From Martinezella dioscoreae (GTDB lineage Bacteria > Pseudomonadota > Alphaproteobacteria > Rhizobiales > Rhizobiaceae): a stretch of DNA of 64,000 nucleotides. Both the position numbers and the translations under genes were made by a program. Below, one piece after another: positions 38,190-47,815 of the stretch. Under the pieces are notes generated by a model. It was not told the origin of the DNA, made no database searches, and saw nothing but the letters and a program-made list of their open reading frames with translations. The stretch covers positions 62,001 through 126,000 of the forward strand of contig NZ_BLAJ01000007.1 in the NCBI RefSeq assembly GCF_009176305.1, given 5' to 3'. The number at the start of each line of letters is the position of its first letter. Position 1 is the first letter of the stretch.

Positions 38190-39215
38190 ATGACGGAAAG
38201 CACTTTGCAGCGGGAACATTTTGGGACGACGGCCGATGGGGATACCGTTTATCGCGCCAAGATCGTCGGTGGCGGCCTGACGGCTCATATCATGTCATGG
38301 GGCGCGGTCATCCAGGACCTTCGCCTTGATGGCCACGAGCCCTCGCTCCTGCTCGGCTTCGACAATTTTGCCGATTATCCCCTCCATTCCTCCTATTTCG
38401 GCGCCACGCCCGGCCGCTGCGCCAACCGCATCGGCGCCGGTCGCTTCACGCTTGATGGTAAGCAGTATCAGCTGGAGCTCAATGAAAAAGGCGTCACCCA
38501 CCTGCACGGCGGCAAGGACAATATCGCCAAGCGCAACTGGACCATCGTCGAGCATAGTACCGACCGCGTCGTCCTGAAGATCGTCGATCCCGATGGCCGC
38601 GCCGGCTATCCCGGCAATTGCACGATACAGGCGACCTATTGGGTCCATGGCAACGGCGAATTGTCGGTCACCTACGAATCCACAACCGACCAGCCGACGC
38701 TCGCCAATGTCTGCCAGCACGCCTATTTCAATCTCGACGGCCGCGACGATGCCCTCGGCCACGACATCATGATCGCCGCCGATCACTATACGCCAACGGA
38801 CGACAAACAGGTGCCGACCGGTGAGATCCGCTCCGTCGAAGGCACCGCCTTCGATTTCCGCGAGATGGCGCCGATGAAGCGCTTCGAAGGAAGCGAGCAG
38901 GCGCTTTACGACCACAATTTCTGCCTCTCTACCGAGCGTACCGCCAAGCGGTCCGTGGTCCTTGCCCGCAGCGTCAATTCCGGCGTCTCGCTCGAGGTGC
39001 GCACCACCGAGCCCGGCGTGCAGTTTTATACCGGTTTCAAGCTGGACGTGCCGGTTCCCGGCCATGACGGCCGCAAGATCGGCCCGTTTGCCGGTTTCTG
39101 CCTGGAAACGCAGGTCTGGCCCGACGCCATCAACCACCAAGGCTTCCCCAATGCCGTGCTCCGCCCGGGCGAGGTATTGCGGCAGGAAACGGATTACATC
39201 TTCACCAAGAACTGA
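38190..39215 (+). CDS. Aldose 1-epimerase
   Basis: A 341-residue GalM-family mutarotase without a signal peptide. Conserved positions are GATPGRCANRIG, HLHGGKDNIAKRNW with the first His, CQHAYFNLDG with the catalytic His, DHNFCL, and FCLETQVWPDAINH with the catalytic Glu. It interconverts the alpha and beta anomers of aldoses such as galactose or glucose. The ribosome site is weak. It is followed by a strong terminator, so it is separate from the amino-sugar operon. Confidence 0.88.
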   Translation: MTESTLQREHFGTTADGDTVYRAKIVGGGLTAHIMSWGAVIQDLRLDGHEPSLLLGFDNFADYPLHSSYFGATPGRCANRIGAGRFTLDGKQYQLELNEKGVTHLHGGKDNIAKRNWTIVEHSTDRVVLKIVDPDGRAGYPGNCTIQATYWVHGNGELSVTYESTTDQPTLANVCQHAYFNLDGRDDALGHDIMIAADHYTPTDDKQVPTGEIRSVEGTAFDFREMAPMKRFEGSEQALYDHNFCLSTERTAKRSVVLARSVNSGVSLEVRTTEPGVQFYTGFKLDVPVPGHDGRKIGPFAGFCLETQVWPDAINHQGFPNAVLRPGEVLRQETDYIFTKN

Positions 39216-39242
39216 GTTGGGCATGGCCTGCTCATTTGAAAG

Positions 39243-39280
39243 TCGGCCGGGCGTCCAAAGCGCCCGGCCGATTCTTTTTT
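39243..39280 (+). terminator. Rho-independent terminator of the aldose epimerase gene
   Basis: Perfect 11-bp stem TCGGCCGGGCG (39243-39253) and its complement (39261-39271), 7-base loop, then six T at 39275-39280. Confidence 0.9.
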
Positions 39281-39309
39281 GCGATGCGACCAGATTCACC
39301 TTGTGGATT

Positions 39310-39349
39310 GGTTCTAAATAGGTTCTACATAAACACCATGGATAGAACC
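39310..39349. promoter_or_regulatory. Candidate GntR operator repeats around the regulator start
   Basis: GGTTCTA occurs at 39310-39316 and again at 39321-39327. Its reverse complement TAGAACC lies at 39343-39349, just inside the regulator's coding start. The direct pair is 11 bases apart and the inverted copy 22 bases further. This resembles an autoregulatory operator for the GntR protein encoded here. Confidence 0.6.
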
Positions 39350-40111
39350 AGTTTGATCCTCGAATTGAATAATCGCGGTTTGAGCGACGAGACCGCGAGC
39401 GGACCGCTTTACAAGCGCCTGGCGCAGGCGCTGACCGGCCTCATCCAGGAAGGTTTGCTGAAGCCGGGCACGGCGTTGCCGGGCGAGCGAGACCTAGCCG
39501 GAGCGTTGGAAATCGGCCGCGTCACGGTGCGTACCGCCTATCGCGATCTCCTCGCCTCGGGCGTCATCGAATCCCGCCACGGCAGCGGCACCTTCGTCTC
39601 GCAGCATGTCGAGCGCATCGAGCAACCGCTCTGGCGCCTCTCCTCCTTCTCCGCCGACATGCGCTCGCGCGGCCGCGAACCGGCGGCGCGCATCCTGTCA
39701 CGCACCGTCAGCGCACCGGCGCCGGAGGAATCGTTCCTGCTTGGCCTCAGCCTTGATGAGCCCGTATTGCGGCTCGACCGACTGCGCCTGGCGGATGGCC
39801 AGCCACTCGCTATCGAGCGCGCCGTCGTTCCCATCAAGTTTCTGGGCGAAGATGCCATATCCGAAGGATCGCTATATGACGCCCTTGCTGCCAAGGGTTT
39901 CAAACCGGTGCGTGCCCAGCAAAGGCTGACCGCAGTGACGCTCGACCCGACCTCCGCCTCGATCCTAACTGTGAAGGCCGGCGCGCCGGCGCTTCTGATC
40001 GAACGCGTCTCCCGCCTGGCCGACCAGCGCGTCGTTGAATATACCCGCTCGCATTATCGCGGCGATGCCTATGATTTTGTTGCTGAATTGAGAATTGGAG
40101 ATGACCTATGA
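39338..40111 (+). CDS. GntR-family regulator with UTRA domain, amino-sugar operon
   Basis: A 257-residue regulator: N-terminal winged helix of the HutC/NagR subfamily (GTALPGERDLAGALEIGRVTVR and GSGTFVS), then a UTRA ligand-binding domain ending in HYRGDAYDFVAEL. The ATG at 39338 gives the normal N-terminus; a longer frame upstream crosses the operator repeats and the terminator and is rejected. It is the first gene of an operon with amino-sugar deaminase and deacetylase, so the likely effector is a phosphorylated amino sugar. It overlaps the next gene by 4 bases. Confidence 0.87.
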   Translation: MDRTSLILELNNRGLSDETASGPLYKRLAQALTGLIQEGLLKPGTALPGERDLAGALEIGRVTVRTAYRDLLASGVIESRHGSGTFVSQHVERIEQPLWRLSSFSADMRSRGREPAARILSRTVSAPAPEESFLLGLSLDEPVLRLDRLRLADGQPLAIERAVVPIKFLGEDAISEGSLYDALAAKGFKPVRAQQRLTAVTLDPTSASILTVKAGAPALLIERVSRLADQRVVEYTRSHYRGDAYDFVAELRIGDDL

Positions 40112-41139
40112 GCGAAACCCAATCCCTGATGCTGACGGAAGCCGGCCAATCGCCCGAGGTGGTTGCGACGCTGCTTGAAAAGGAAAAGCCAGCTTTCGCC
40201 GAGATCGCGAAGCTCTTCTCGACCGGTCGTCCATCGCTGATCACGACGGCCGCGCGCGGCTCTTCGGACCATGCCGCCACCTTCTTCAAGTATCTCTTCG
40301 AAATCTCCTGCGGCGTCCCCGTCGCTTCTGTCGGCCCGTCGATCGCCTCCGTCTATGGCGCACCACTGCATCTGAAGGGCGGCATCCACTTCACCGTCTC
40401 CCAGTCCGGCGGCAGCCCTGACATTATCGCCCTGCAAGCCGCTGCCAAGAAGGGCGGCGCCACCACGATCGCCGTAGTCAACGTCACCGACAGCCCGCTC
40501 GCCAAGGAAGCCGACATCGTGCTCGGCCTCAATGCTGGCAAGGAACAGAGCGTCGCTGCGACAAAATCCTTCATCGCCTCGGTTGCCGCCCTTGCCGGCG
40601 TGACGGCAGCGATTTCGCAGGATAAGGCCCTGATCGACGGCCTTGCGAAACTGCCGGAAGCGCTTGCCGCCACCTCGGGCATCGACGGCAAGGCTGCCGA
40701 GGATGTGCTTTTCAATGCCTCCTCGCTCTATACCGGCGGCCGCGGCCCCGCCTTCGCTATCGCGCTGGAAGCAGCTCTAAAGGCCAAGGAAACAGCCAGC
40801 CTTCATGCCGAAGCCTTCTCGCTGGCCGAACTCATGCACGGCCCGATGCGCCTCGTGCAGCCGGGCTTCCCGATTGTCGCCTTCTCGCCCGACGATGCTG
40901 CCTTTGCCAACAATGCTCAGGCGCTCGAACGCCTGCAGAAGCTCGGCGCCACAGCCGTCTCCTTCTCGACCGCACCGCTTGCCGGCATAAACCTGCGCAT
41001 GCCGACGACGGGCAACGGCCTGCTCGATCCGCTCGTGTCGCTGCTGTGCTACTATCGTCTCATCGAGTCGGTGACGCGTCGCAAGGGTTTCGACCCGGAC
41101 AAGCCGGCTAATCTCCTCAAGGTAACGGAGACCATGTGA
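40108..41139 (+). CDS. SIS-domain aminosugar-phosphate isomerase/deaminase (NagB-II type)
   Basis: A 343-residue protein with two SIS domains like the isomerase half of GlmS. Domain 1 has TTAARGSSDHAATF and TVSQSGGSPDI; domain 2 has LYTGGRGPAFAIALEAALK, then LHAEAFSLAELMHGPM. It lacks the glutaminase domain of GlmS. With NagA next door, the natural role is to convert glucosamine-6-phosphate to fructose-6-phosphate and ammonia (NagB-II). The stop overlaps the nagA start (TGATG) and it overlaps the regulator by 4 bases, so translation is coupled. Confidence 0.85.
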   Translation: MSETQSLMLTEAGQSPEVVATLLEKEKPAFAEIAKLFSTGRPSLITTAARGSSDHAATFFKYLFEISCGVPVASVGPSIASVYGAPLHLKGGIHFTVSQSGGSPDIIALQAAAKKGGATTIAVVNVTDSPLAKEADIVLGLNAGKEQSVAATKSFIASVAALAGVTAAISQDKALIDGLAKLPEALAATSGIDGKAAEDVLFNASSLYTGGRGPAFAIALEAALKAKETASLHAEAFSLAELMHGPMRLVQPGFPIVAFSPDDAAFANNAQALERLQKLGATAVSFSTAPLAGINLRMPTTGNGLLDPLVSLLCYYRLIESVTRRKGFDPDKPANLLKVTETM

Positions 41140-42296
41140 TGGACTACAAGGTCTTTACCGGCGCCCGCATCTTCGATGGCGATCGGTTTCACGAGGATAG
41201 CGCATTGGTGATCGGTAATGGCCGTATCCATGCCATTACCGGTGCCAATGATGTGCCCGACAATGCCGAAACGATCGCGTTGAACGGCGGTGTGCTTGCT
41301 CCCGGCTTCATCGACGCGCAGGTCAATGGTGGCGGCGGCCGCATGTTGAATGACGAGCCCTCGGCCGACTCCATGTTTATGATCGCCGCAGGACACCGCC
41401 CCTACGGTACGACATCGCTACTGCCGACGCTGATCACCGATGTCGCGGCCGCGAGCGCGGCGGCGATCGAGGGCGCGATCGAGGCGGTGAAAGCCAATCG
41501 CGGCGTCGCCGGACTGCATCTGGAAGGCCCCCATCTGGCGCCGGCCCGCAAGGGCGCGCATCTTGCCGAGCTGATGCGCCCGGTCGAAGACAACGACGTC
41601 CGGACCTTCATCCGCGCCCGTGAGGCGATCGGCACCTTGCTGGTGACGATTGCCGCCGAGCAGGTCACCGAGCGGCAGGTGCAGGCACTCGCCGAAGGCG
41701 GCGTCATCGTCAGCATCGGCCATAGCGATTGCACGGCGGAAGCCGCCGATGCGCGTTTCGATGCCGGTGCGCGCGGCGTTACCCATCTTTTCAACGCCAT
41801 GAGCCAGATGGGCCATCGCGCACCCGGTCTCGTCGGTGCGGCGATCGATCACCCTGCCCCCTGGTGCGGCATCATCGCCGACGGCCATCATGTCGATCCG
41901 ATAGCACTACGCGTCGCGCTGCGTGCAAAGCGCGGTGAAGGCCGGCTGTTCTTCGTCACGGATGCCATGTCGCTCGTCGGCACCGATCTTCCGAGCTTTA
42001 CGCTGAACGGCCGCACGGTCTATCGCACCAAGGGCGGCTATTGCTCCAAGCTGACGCTCGATGACGGCACGCTGGCGGGCTCCGATGTCGATATGGCCTC
42101 CACCATCCGCTACGGCGTCAATATTCTCGAGCTGCCGCTGGCTGAGGCCCTGCGCATGGCGACGTCCTATCCCGCCCGCTTCCTGCGGCTCGCCGACCGC
42201 GGCCATCTGACGCCGGGAACCCGCGCCGATCTCGTCCACATCAACGACGCCATCGAAGTCACCGAAACATGGATCTCCGGCCAGCCTTCGGCCTAA
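41139..42296 (+). CDS. nagA: N-acetylglucosamine-6-phosphate deacetylase
   Basis: A 385-residue amidohydrolase. Metal and catalytic residues lie in HLEGPHL (Glu), SIGHSDC (His), THLFNAMSQ (His) and FVTDAMS (the general acid/base Asp). It removes the acetyl group from GlcNAc-6-phosphate before deamination by the neighbouring SIS protein. A GTG codon immediately precedes the ATG and overlaps the previous stop; either could start translation, with little effect on the protein. It is followed 21 bases later by another SIS gene. Confidence 0.92.
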   Translation: MDYKVFTGARIFDGDRFHEDSALVIGNGRIHAITGANDVPDNAETIALNGGVLAPGFIDAQVNGGGGRMLNDEPSADSMFMIAAGHRPYGTTSLLPTLITDVAAASAAAIEGAIEAVKANRGVAGLHLEGPHLAPARKGAHLAELMRPVEDNDVRTFIRAREAIGTLLVTIAAEQVTERQVQALAEGGVIVSIGHSDCTAEAADARFDAGARGVTHLFNAMSQMGHRAPGLVGAAIDHPAPWCGIIADGHHVDPIALRVALRAKRGEGRLFFVTDAMSLVGTDLPSFTLNGRTVYRTKGGYCSKLTLDDGTLAGSDVDMASTIRYGVNILELPLAEALRMATSYPARFLRLADRGHLTPGTRADLVHINDAIEVTETWISGQPSA

Positions 42297-42317
42297 AATT
42301 TGAAAAGGAGGCTCGGC

Positions 42318-43046
42318 ATGACCGCAGTCACGGACAGCTATTTCACCGCCCTCATCGGCCGGCTGGAAACCTTGCGTGAAACGCTGGCCGAGCCGATGTC
42401 GAGGGCTTCGGCCGCCATTTGCGCGGCCGCACGCGCCGATCGCCGCGTCTATGTCTTCGGCACCGGCCACTCGCACATGCTGGCCGAGGAGGTGCATTAT
42501 CGCGCCGGCGGCCTCGCCTTCACCATCCCCGTGCTGGTGGGCTCTGCCATGCTGCATGAAGGCGCCGTTATCAGCTCGGTCTATGAGCGCACCGAAGGGC
42601 TTATCCGCCCGGTCTTCGAACGCTATGGCATGCAGCCGGGCGACGTGCTGATTATCGCCTCCAATTCCGGCGTCAACGCCGCGCCGATCGAGGCGGCCGA
42701 TTATGGCCGCGAAATCGGCGCGACGGTCATCGCCATCACATCGCTCGCCTATTCGGCCGCCATCGCCAATGGACGCCGGAGATTGGCCGACATCGCCGAT
42801 ATCGTGCTGGACAACGGCTTGCCGCCGGGCGATGCCATGATCGATCTGCCGGGCACGGAGCTGAAGGTCGGGCCGGCCTCGACAGCAGTCGGTACGACGG
42901 TCCTGAACGCCATCTTCGCCGATGTCGCTGCCGAACTCTGCAAGGATGGCAATCCGCCCGTCTACCTCAGCGCCAACATGCCGGGCGCCAAGGAAACCAA
43001 CCAGCAGCTGGTCAAGAAATACCGGCCTCGCAACCCGCATCTCTAA
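42318..43046 (+). CDS. Single SIS-domain sugar-phosphate binding protein (UPF0309-like)
   Basis: A 242-residue protein with one SIS domain: VYVFGTGHSHMLAEEVHYRAGG, IIASNSGVNAAPIEAA, and ADIADIVLDNGLPPGDAMIDL. AAAGGAGG overlaps the short spacer before ATG 42318 and decides the start; a TTG six codons earlier is rejected because it lies on the ribosome site. It probably isomerises or senses a phosphorylated amino sugar in the same pathway. No kinase for GlcNAc is found in the operon. The final 208 bases to the next gene hold no clear terminator. Confidence 0.8.
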   Translation: MTAVTDSYFTALIGRLETLRETLAEPMSRASAAICAAARADRRVYVFGTGHSHMLAEEVHYRAGGLAFTIPVLVGSAMLHEGAVISSVYERTEGLIRPVFERYGMQPGDVLIIASNSGVNAAPIEAADYGREIGATVIAITSLAYSAAIANGRRRLADIADIVLDNGLPPGDAMIDLPGTELKVGPASTAVGTTVLNAIFADVAAELCKDGNPPVYLSANMPGAKETNQQLVKKYRPRNPHL

Positions 43047-43254
43047 AGCAATTCTAGGAAAAGTGCGCAGCGGTCTTCCGTCCGGGATTGCGTACAGCCA
43101 AAGAGATAGAGCGGCTCAGAGATTCCGTGAAAAACTGAAACGCTCTCAGGCCCCCCCCGAAAGCTCGCAGCAGCTTCCTGCCTGAAACCCGTAAAAACAA
43201 TGGGATAGGGCGGTTGAGCGTTTCCCGTGAAACACCCAGCCGCTTGGTCAGGCA

Positions 43255-46200
43255 TCATTGTGCCGCGGCATCGGTGGCCGAGGGCTCCTGCGCGGCTTCC
43301 GCCTGCTTGCGCCGCCGGCGCAGAACGACATAGAAAACCGGCGTCAGGAACAGACCGAACAGCGTCACGCCGAGCATGCCCGAAAAGACGGCCGTACCGA
43401 GCGATTGCCGCATTTCCGCGCCGGGGCCTGTGGCAATCATCAGCGGCACGACGCCGAAGATAAAGGCGAAGGCCGTCATCAAGATCGGACGCAGACGCAG
43501 GTGGCTGGCCTCGATGGCCGCCTCGACGGCGCTCTTTCCCTCAGCCTGCGCTTGTCGGGCAAACTCCACGATCAGGATCGCGTTCTTGGCCGCAAGGCCT
43601 ATCAGCACGATAAGCCCGATCTGCGTGAGGATATTGTTGTCCATCCCCCTCAGATGCACGCCGATCAGCGCCGCCAGAACCGCCAGCGGCACGATGAGAA
43701 TGATCGCAAGCGGCAGGATCCAGCTTTCATATTGCGCCGACAGCGCCAGGAAGACGAAGATGACCGACAGGGCGAAGATATAGATCGCGGTATTGCCGGT
43801 ATGCTTTTCCTGATAGGCAAGCTCCGTCCATTCGAAAGTCGTGCCCGAAGGCAGGAGGTTCTTCGCCAGCCCTTCCATGATATCGAGGGCCGAGCCGGTA
43901 GAGACACCCGGCCCCGGATTACCTTGAAGGGGGACCGAGACATACATGTTATAGCGCTGCACCAGCGTCGGCCCGGTCGTATCCCGGATATCGACCAGCG
44001 TGCCGAGCGGTACGAGCGCTCCGGTCGCCGAACGCACCTTCAGCGCCAGAATATCCTCGCGGTCCATGCGATATTGCTGATCGGCCTGCGCCCGCACCTG
44101 ATAAACGCGGCCGAAGGCATTGAAGTCGTTGACATAGGACGTGCCGAGATTGATCGACAGCGTCTCGAAGATATTCGGGATCGGCACGTTGAGCGCCCGC
44201 GCCTTGTCGCGGTCGATCGCCAGGAAATATTGCGGGCTGTTGGCCGAGAAGGTGGTGAAGACGCCGCTGACGCCCTTATTCTGCGCGGCAACACCCATCA
44301 TCTGATAGGCGAGCGGCAGGATGCGGCGCATGTCAGCATTTTCCCGGTCCATGATCTGCATCTTGAAGCCGCCGGAATTGCCGATGCCACGGATCGACGG
44401 CGGCGGAATGGCGATGATGAAAGCCTCCTCGATGCCTTGCAGGCTACCGAAGAGCTGGCCGATGATCTTGGTGGCCGTGTCGCCGCTCTTCAACCGCTCC
44501 TCGAATGGCTTGAACGGCGTGAAGATGACACCCGAATTCGAGGCATTGGTGAAGGTTGCACCGTTGAAGCCGGCAAAGGCAACCGCATTGGCGATGCCGG
44601 GCGTCTTATTGATGATATCGGTCGCCTTCTGGATGACGGCGTTGGTGCGGGCCAGCGAGGCTCCATCAGGCAGCTGCACGACGACGATGGCATAGCCCTG
44701 GTCCATGGTGGGAACGAAGCCCTGTGGCACGATCCGGCCCATATACCATGTGCCGGCGAGCAGCCCGGCAAAGACGAGAAGCGCGCAGGCGAGAGCCGCC
44801 CACGTCGTGACGAGGTGGCGGACGATCCAGGAATAGCCGCGGCTCATTCGCTCGAAACCCCGATTGAACCCGTCACCCAGGGCACGGCCGAAGCGCGCGA
44901 AGATATTGTTGGATTTCTCGTGGCTGTGCGGACGAAGGACGATCGCGGCGATCGCCGGCGAGAGCGTCAGCGAGTTCAAGCAGGAAATCGCCGTCGCGAC
45001 CGAGATCGTCACCGCGAACTGCCGGTAGAACTGCCCGGAAATGCCGGGAATGAAGGCTGTCGGCACGAAGACCGCAATCAGCACCAGCGAGATTGCCAGC
45101 ACGGCCGTACCGACCTCGTTCATGGTCACATGTGACGCCTCTTTCGGCGTCATGCCGAGTGCGAGGTTGCGCTCGACATTCTCCACCACCACGATCGCAT
45201 CGTCGACGACGATACCGATGGCGAGCACCAGGCCGAACAGTGTCAGCATGTTCAGCGAGAAGCCGAAGGCGAGCAGGAAGGCGAAAGTGCCGATCAGCGA
45301 AACGGGGATTGCGACAATCGGAATGATCGCCGTTCGCCAGGATTGCAGGAAAACCAGCACAACGATGGCGACGAGAACCGCCGCCTCGAAGATCGTCTTG
45401 TAGACCTCGTGGATCGACTCGGCGATGAACTCCGTCGGGTTGTAGATGATGCGGTATTCCAGCCCCTGCGGAAAATCCTGCGACAAGTCCTCCATGGTCT
45501 TCTGGATATCGGCGGCGGCGGCGAGCGCATTGGTGCCGGGCCGGGCAAAGACGCCGAGCGCCACCGCCGGGCTGCCGTTCAGATAGCTGTTGGTGACGTA
45601 ATCCTGGGCGCCGAGCTCGATGCGCGCAACATCCTGCAACTGCACGAGACGCCCGTTGCCGGTTGCCTTGACGATGACGTAGCGGAATTGCCGTGCGTCG
45701 GAAAAGCGCCCCTGGGTCGTGACGGTGTATTGGAAGGCGTTGGTGCCCGAAACCGGCGGCCCGCCGATCGCGCCGCCCGAAACCTGCACGTTCTGATCCC
45801 GCAGCGCCTGCACGATATCGCCGGCGGTCATGCCGTAGGCCGCGAGCTTTTCCGGATCGAGCCAGATGCGCAGCGAATATTGCCGTTCGCCGAAGAGCTG
45901 CACGTCGCCAACACCGTCCAGACGGACGAGAATGTCGCGGATGCGCGTACGCGCATAGTTGGAAATATAGAGCTGGTCGTAACGATTATTCGGCGACAAG
46001 AGATGCACGACCATCATCAGGTCGGGCGAGCTCTTGACTGTCGTAATGCCGATGCGGCGGACGTCGTCGGGCAGGCGCGGCTCTGCGATGGCGACGCGGT
46101 TCTGCACCAGCACCTGCGCCTTGTCGAGATCGGTGCCGAGCTTGAAGGTTACCGTCAGCGACATGGAGCCGTCGGCACTGGAATAGGAGGACATGTAGAG

Positions 46201-46431
46201 CATGTCCTCAACGCCGTTGACCTCCTGCTCGATCGGCGTCGCCACCGTATCGGCGATAGTCTGGGCGTCGGCACCGGGATAGGAGGTGCGAATGACGATG
46301 GTAGGAGGCGCGACCTCGGGATATTGCGCTACCGGCAATTGGAAATAAGCGATGCCGCCGACGATCAGCAGCACGATGGAGAGGACCGATGCGAAAATCG
46401 GCCGATCGACGAAGAAGTGGGAAAACCTCAT
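43255..46431 (-). CDS. RND multidrug efflux transporter, inner-membrane subunit (AcrB/MexB family, HAE-1)
   Basis: A 1058-residue resistance-nodulation-division pump. It opens with the typical MRFSHFFVDRPIFASVLSI. The proton-relay aspartates lie in GIVVDDAIVVVENVER (helix 4). It has the expected two periplasmic loops and about 12 helices, and ends in an Ala/Gln-rich tail. It exports drugs or other amphiphilic compounds using proton flow. Its start overlaps the adaptor stop by 4 bases. No outer-membrane channel gene and no dedicated repressor gene adjoin it, so a TolC-type partner must come from elsewhere. Confidence 0.92.
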   Translation of the reverse strand: MRFSHFFVDRPIFASVLSIVLLIVGGIAYFQLPVAQYPEVAPPTIVIRTSYPGADAQTIADTVATPIEQEVNGVEDMLYMSSYSSADGSMSLTVTFKLGTDLDKAQVLVQNRVAIAEPRLPDDVRRIGITTVKSSPDLMMVVHLLSPNNRYDQLYISNYARTRIRDILVRLDGVGDVQLFGERQYSLRIWLDPEKLAAYGMTAGDIVQALRDQNVQVSGGAIGGPPVSGTNAFQYTVTTQGRFSDARQFRYVIVKATGNGRLVQLQDVARIELGAQDYVTNSYLNGSPAVALGVFARPGTNALAAAADIQKTMEDLSQDFPQGLEYRIIYNPTEFIAESIHEVYKTIFEAAVLVAIVVLVFLQSWRTAIIPIVAIPVSLIGTFAFLLAFGFSLNMLTLFGLVLAIGIVVDDAIVVVENVERNLALGMTPKEASHVTMNEVGTAVLAISLVLIAVFVPTAFIPGISGQFYRQFAVTISVATAISCLNSLTLSPAIAAIVLRPHSHEKSNNIFARFGRALGDGFNRGFERMSRGYSWIVRHLVTTWAALACALLVFAGLLAGTWYMGRIVPQGFVPTMDQGYAIVVVQLPDGASLARTNAVIQKATDIINKTPGIANAVAFAGFNGATFTNASNSGVIFTPFKPFEERLKSGDTATKIIGQLFGSLQGIEEAFIIAIPPPSIRGIGNSGGFKMQIMDRENADMRRILPLAYQMMGVAAQNKGVSGVFTTFSANSPQYFLAIDRDKARALNVPIPNIFETLSINLGTSYVNDFNAFGRVYQVRAQADQQYRMDREDILALKVRSATGALVPLGTLVDIRDTTGPTLVQRYNMYVSVPLQGNPGPGVSTGSALDIMEGLAKNLLPSGTTFEWTELAYQEKHTGNTAIYIFALSVIFVFLALSAQYESWILPLAIILIVPLAVLAALIGVHLRGMDNNILTQIGLIVLIGLAAKNAILIVEFARQAQAEGKSAVEAAIEASHLRLRPILMTAFAFIFGVVPLMIATGPGAEMRQSLGTAVFSGMLGVTLFGLFLTPVFYVVLRRRRKQAEAAQEPSATDAAAQ

Positions 46432-47609
46432 TGGCTGGTCCCCTGTGCATCGGCCTGGGCCGGCGGCTCGTCGTTCGTCGCCTGCTGCGGCAGCTCGATC
46501 AGCTGCGGCGTCACCTTGACGCCGGGCCGGATCCGCATCAGCCCGTTGACGACGATCGTCTCGTCGCCGGTCATGCCGTCACGGATGACGCGATAGCCAT
46601 AGAGCTTCGGCCCGAGGCGCACCGGCTTCGGCGTGATATTGCCGGCGGTATCGGCGACATAGACGACGCGCTGATTCTGGTCCGAGCCGATAGCTTCGTC
46701 GGGGATCAGGATCGCCTTGTAGCTGTTCGAGCCTTGTACCTGAACGCGTCCGAACAGGCCGGGCTGCAGGATGAAATCAGGGTTCGGGAAGCGGGCGCGG
46801 ACACGGATCGTGCCCGTTTCGTTGTCGACGCGGTTTTCGGCGAAATCGAGCTTGCCTTTGAACGGCTTCTGGCGGGAATCGGCGATGGTCACGGTCACAT
46901 CCAGCCCGCCGCCGCCCTGCTGGAGGGCACTGCCGTTCTTACGAGCCTCATCGGCATAGGAGAGCAGCCGGCGCTCGTCGACGTCGAAATAGAAATCGAT
47001 GGGATCGAGCGACACGATGGTCGTCAGCACGGTCTGATCGGCCTGCACGAGATTGCCGACGGAAATCAGCCGGCGGTCGATGCGGCCGCTGAGCGGTGCG
47101 GTGATCTTGGTGAAATCCATGTCGAGATTGGCGCGATCGACAGCGGCCTGCGCGCCACGCACATTCGCTTCGGCGGAAACGAGATCGCGGCGGCGGTCGT
47201 CGAGGGTCGACGCCGACTGGCTGCCCGTTGTCGACAGCGATTGCGCGCGCTTGAATTGTGCATCGGCGAGCGTCAGTGACGACTTCGCGACTTCCAGCGA
47301 CGCCGTCGATTCGTTCAGTGCGGTCACGAATGGCCGCTGGTCGATGACGAAAAGCAGGTCGCCCTGCTTGACCATGGCGCCATCCTTGAAATGCACTTCC
47401 TGCAGATAGCCGCCGACCCGCGAGCGCACAGAAACTTCATCGACCGCCTGGAAGCGCCCAATGAACTCGTCGCTGTCGACAACATCTCGGACGATGGGCT
47501 TGGCAACCGTGACGGGCGGAGCCGGCGGCGCACCCTGCGCCAGCGCCTGGGCGCCCGAAAAAACGGCAAGAACACAGCTGAATAACACGGCACGCGGCAG
47601 CATCGGCAT
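46428..47609 (-). CDS. RND efflux periplasmic adaptor (MFP) subunit
   Basis: A 393-residue membrane fusion protein with a signal peptide (MLPRAVLFSCVLAVFSGAQALA) and no lipobox. The order is lipoyl-like halves (RSRVGGYLQEVHFKDGAMVKQGDLLFVID), a helical hairpin (about residues 95-165), the second lipoyl half and a beta-barrel. GAGGGGG before ATG 47609 supports this start over an ATG eight codons upstream, which has no ribosome site. It links the RND pump to an outer-membrane channel. Its 4-base overlap with the pump gene shows a two-gene operon. Confidence 0.9.
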   Translation of the reverse strand: MPMLPRAVLFSCVLAVFSGAQALAQGAPPAPPVTVAKPIVRDVVDSDEFIGRFQAVDEVSVRSRVGGYLQEVHFKDGAMVKQGDLLFVIDQRPFVTALNESTASLEVAKSSLTLADAQFKRAQSLSTTGSQSASTLDDRRRDLVSAEANVRGAQAAVDRANLDMDFTKITAPLSGRIDRRLISVGNLVQADQTVLTTIVSLDPIDFYFDVDERRLLSYADEARKNGSALQQGGGGLDVTVTIADSRQKPFKGKLDFAENRVDNETGTIRVRARFPNPDFILQPGLFGRVQVQGSNSYKAILIPDEAIGSDQNQRVVYVADTAGNITPKPVRLGPKLYGYRVIRDGMTGDETIVVNGLMRIRPGVKVTPQLIELPQQATNDEPPAQADAQGTSQ

Positions 47610-47815
47610 GAAGGCCCCCTCGAAAAACCGCATGCGGCATCAGGCGCCGTCATCACGGTAAGCGCTCACGAAATTTGTCTGCAACTTTCTACGAAGAACC
47701 TGTCGCCATCAGGCGCAATCCAATCAGGCCGCTTCGGACTTCCCCAACATGCGCCACGGGCCACGTCGGCCCGGGGGTATCAACCGGCCCATCGTCCGGC
47801 AGCATGCGTTAATGT

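Noticed and set aside
43258..45135. Long open frame on the plus strand opposite the RND pump gene
   Set aside because: It is the shadow of the high-GC pump gene: composition is Arg/Asp/Gly/His-heavy, there is no ribosome site, and the pump frame has full family similarity.
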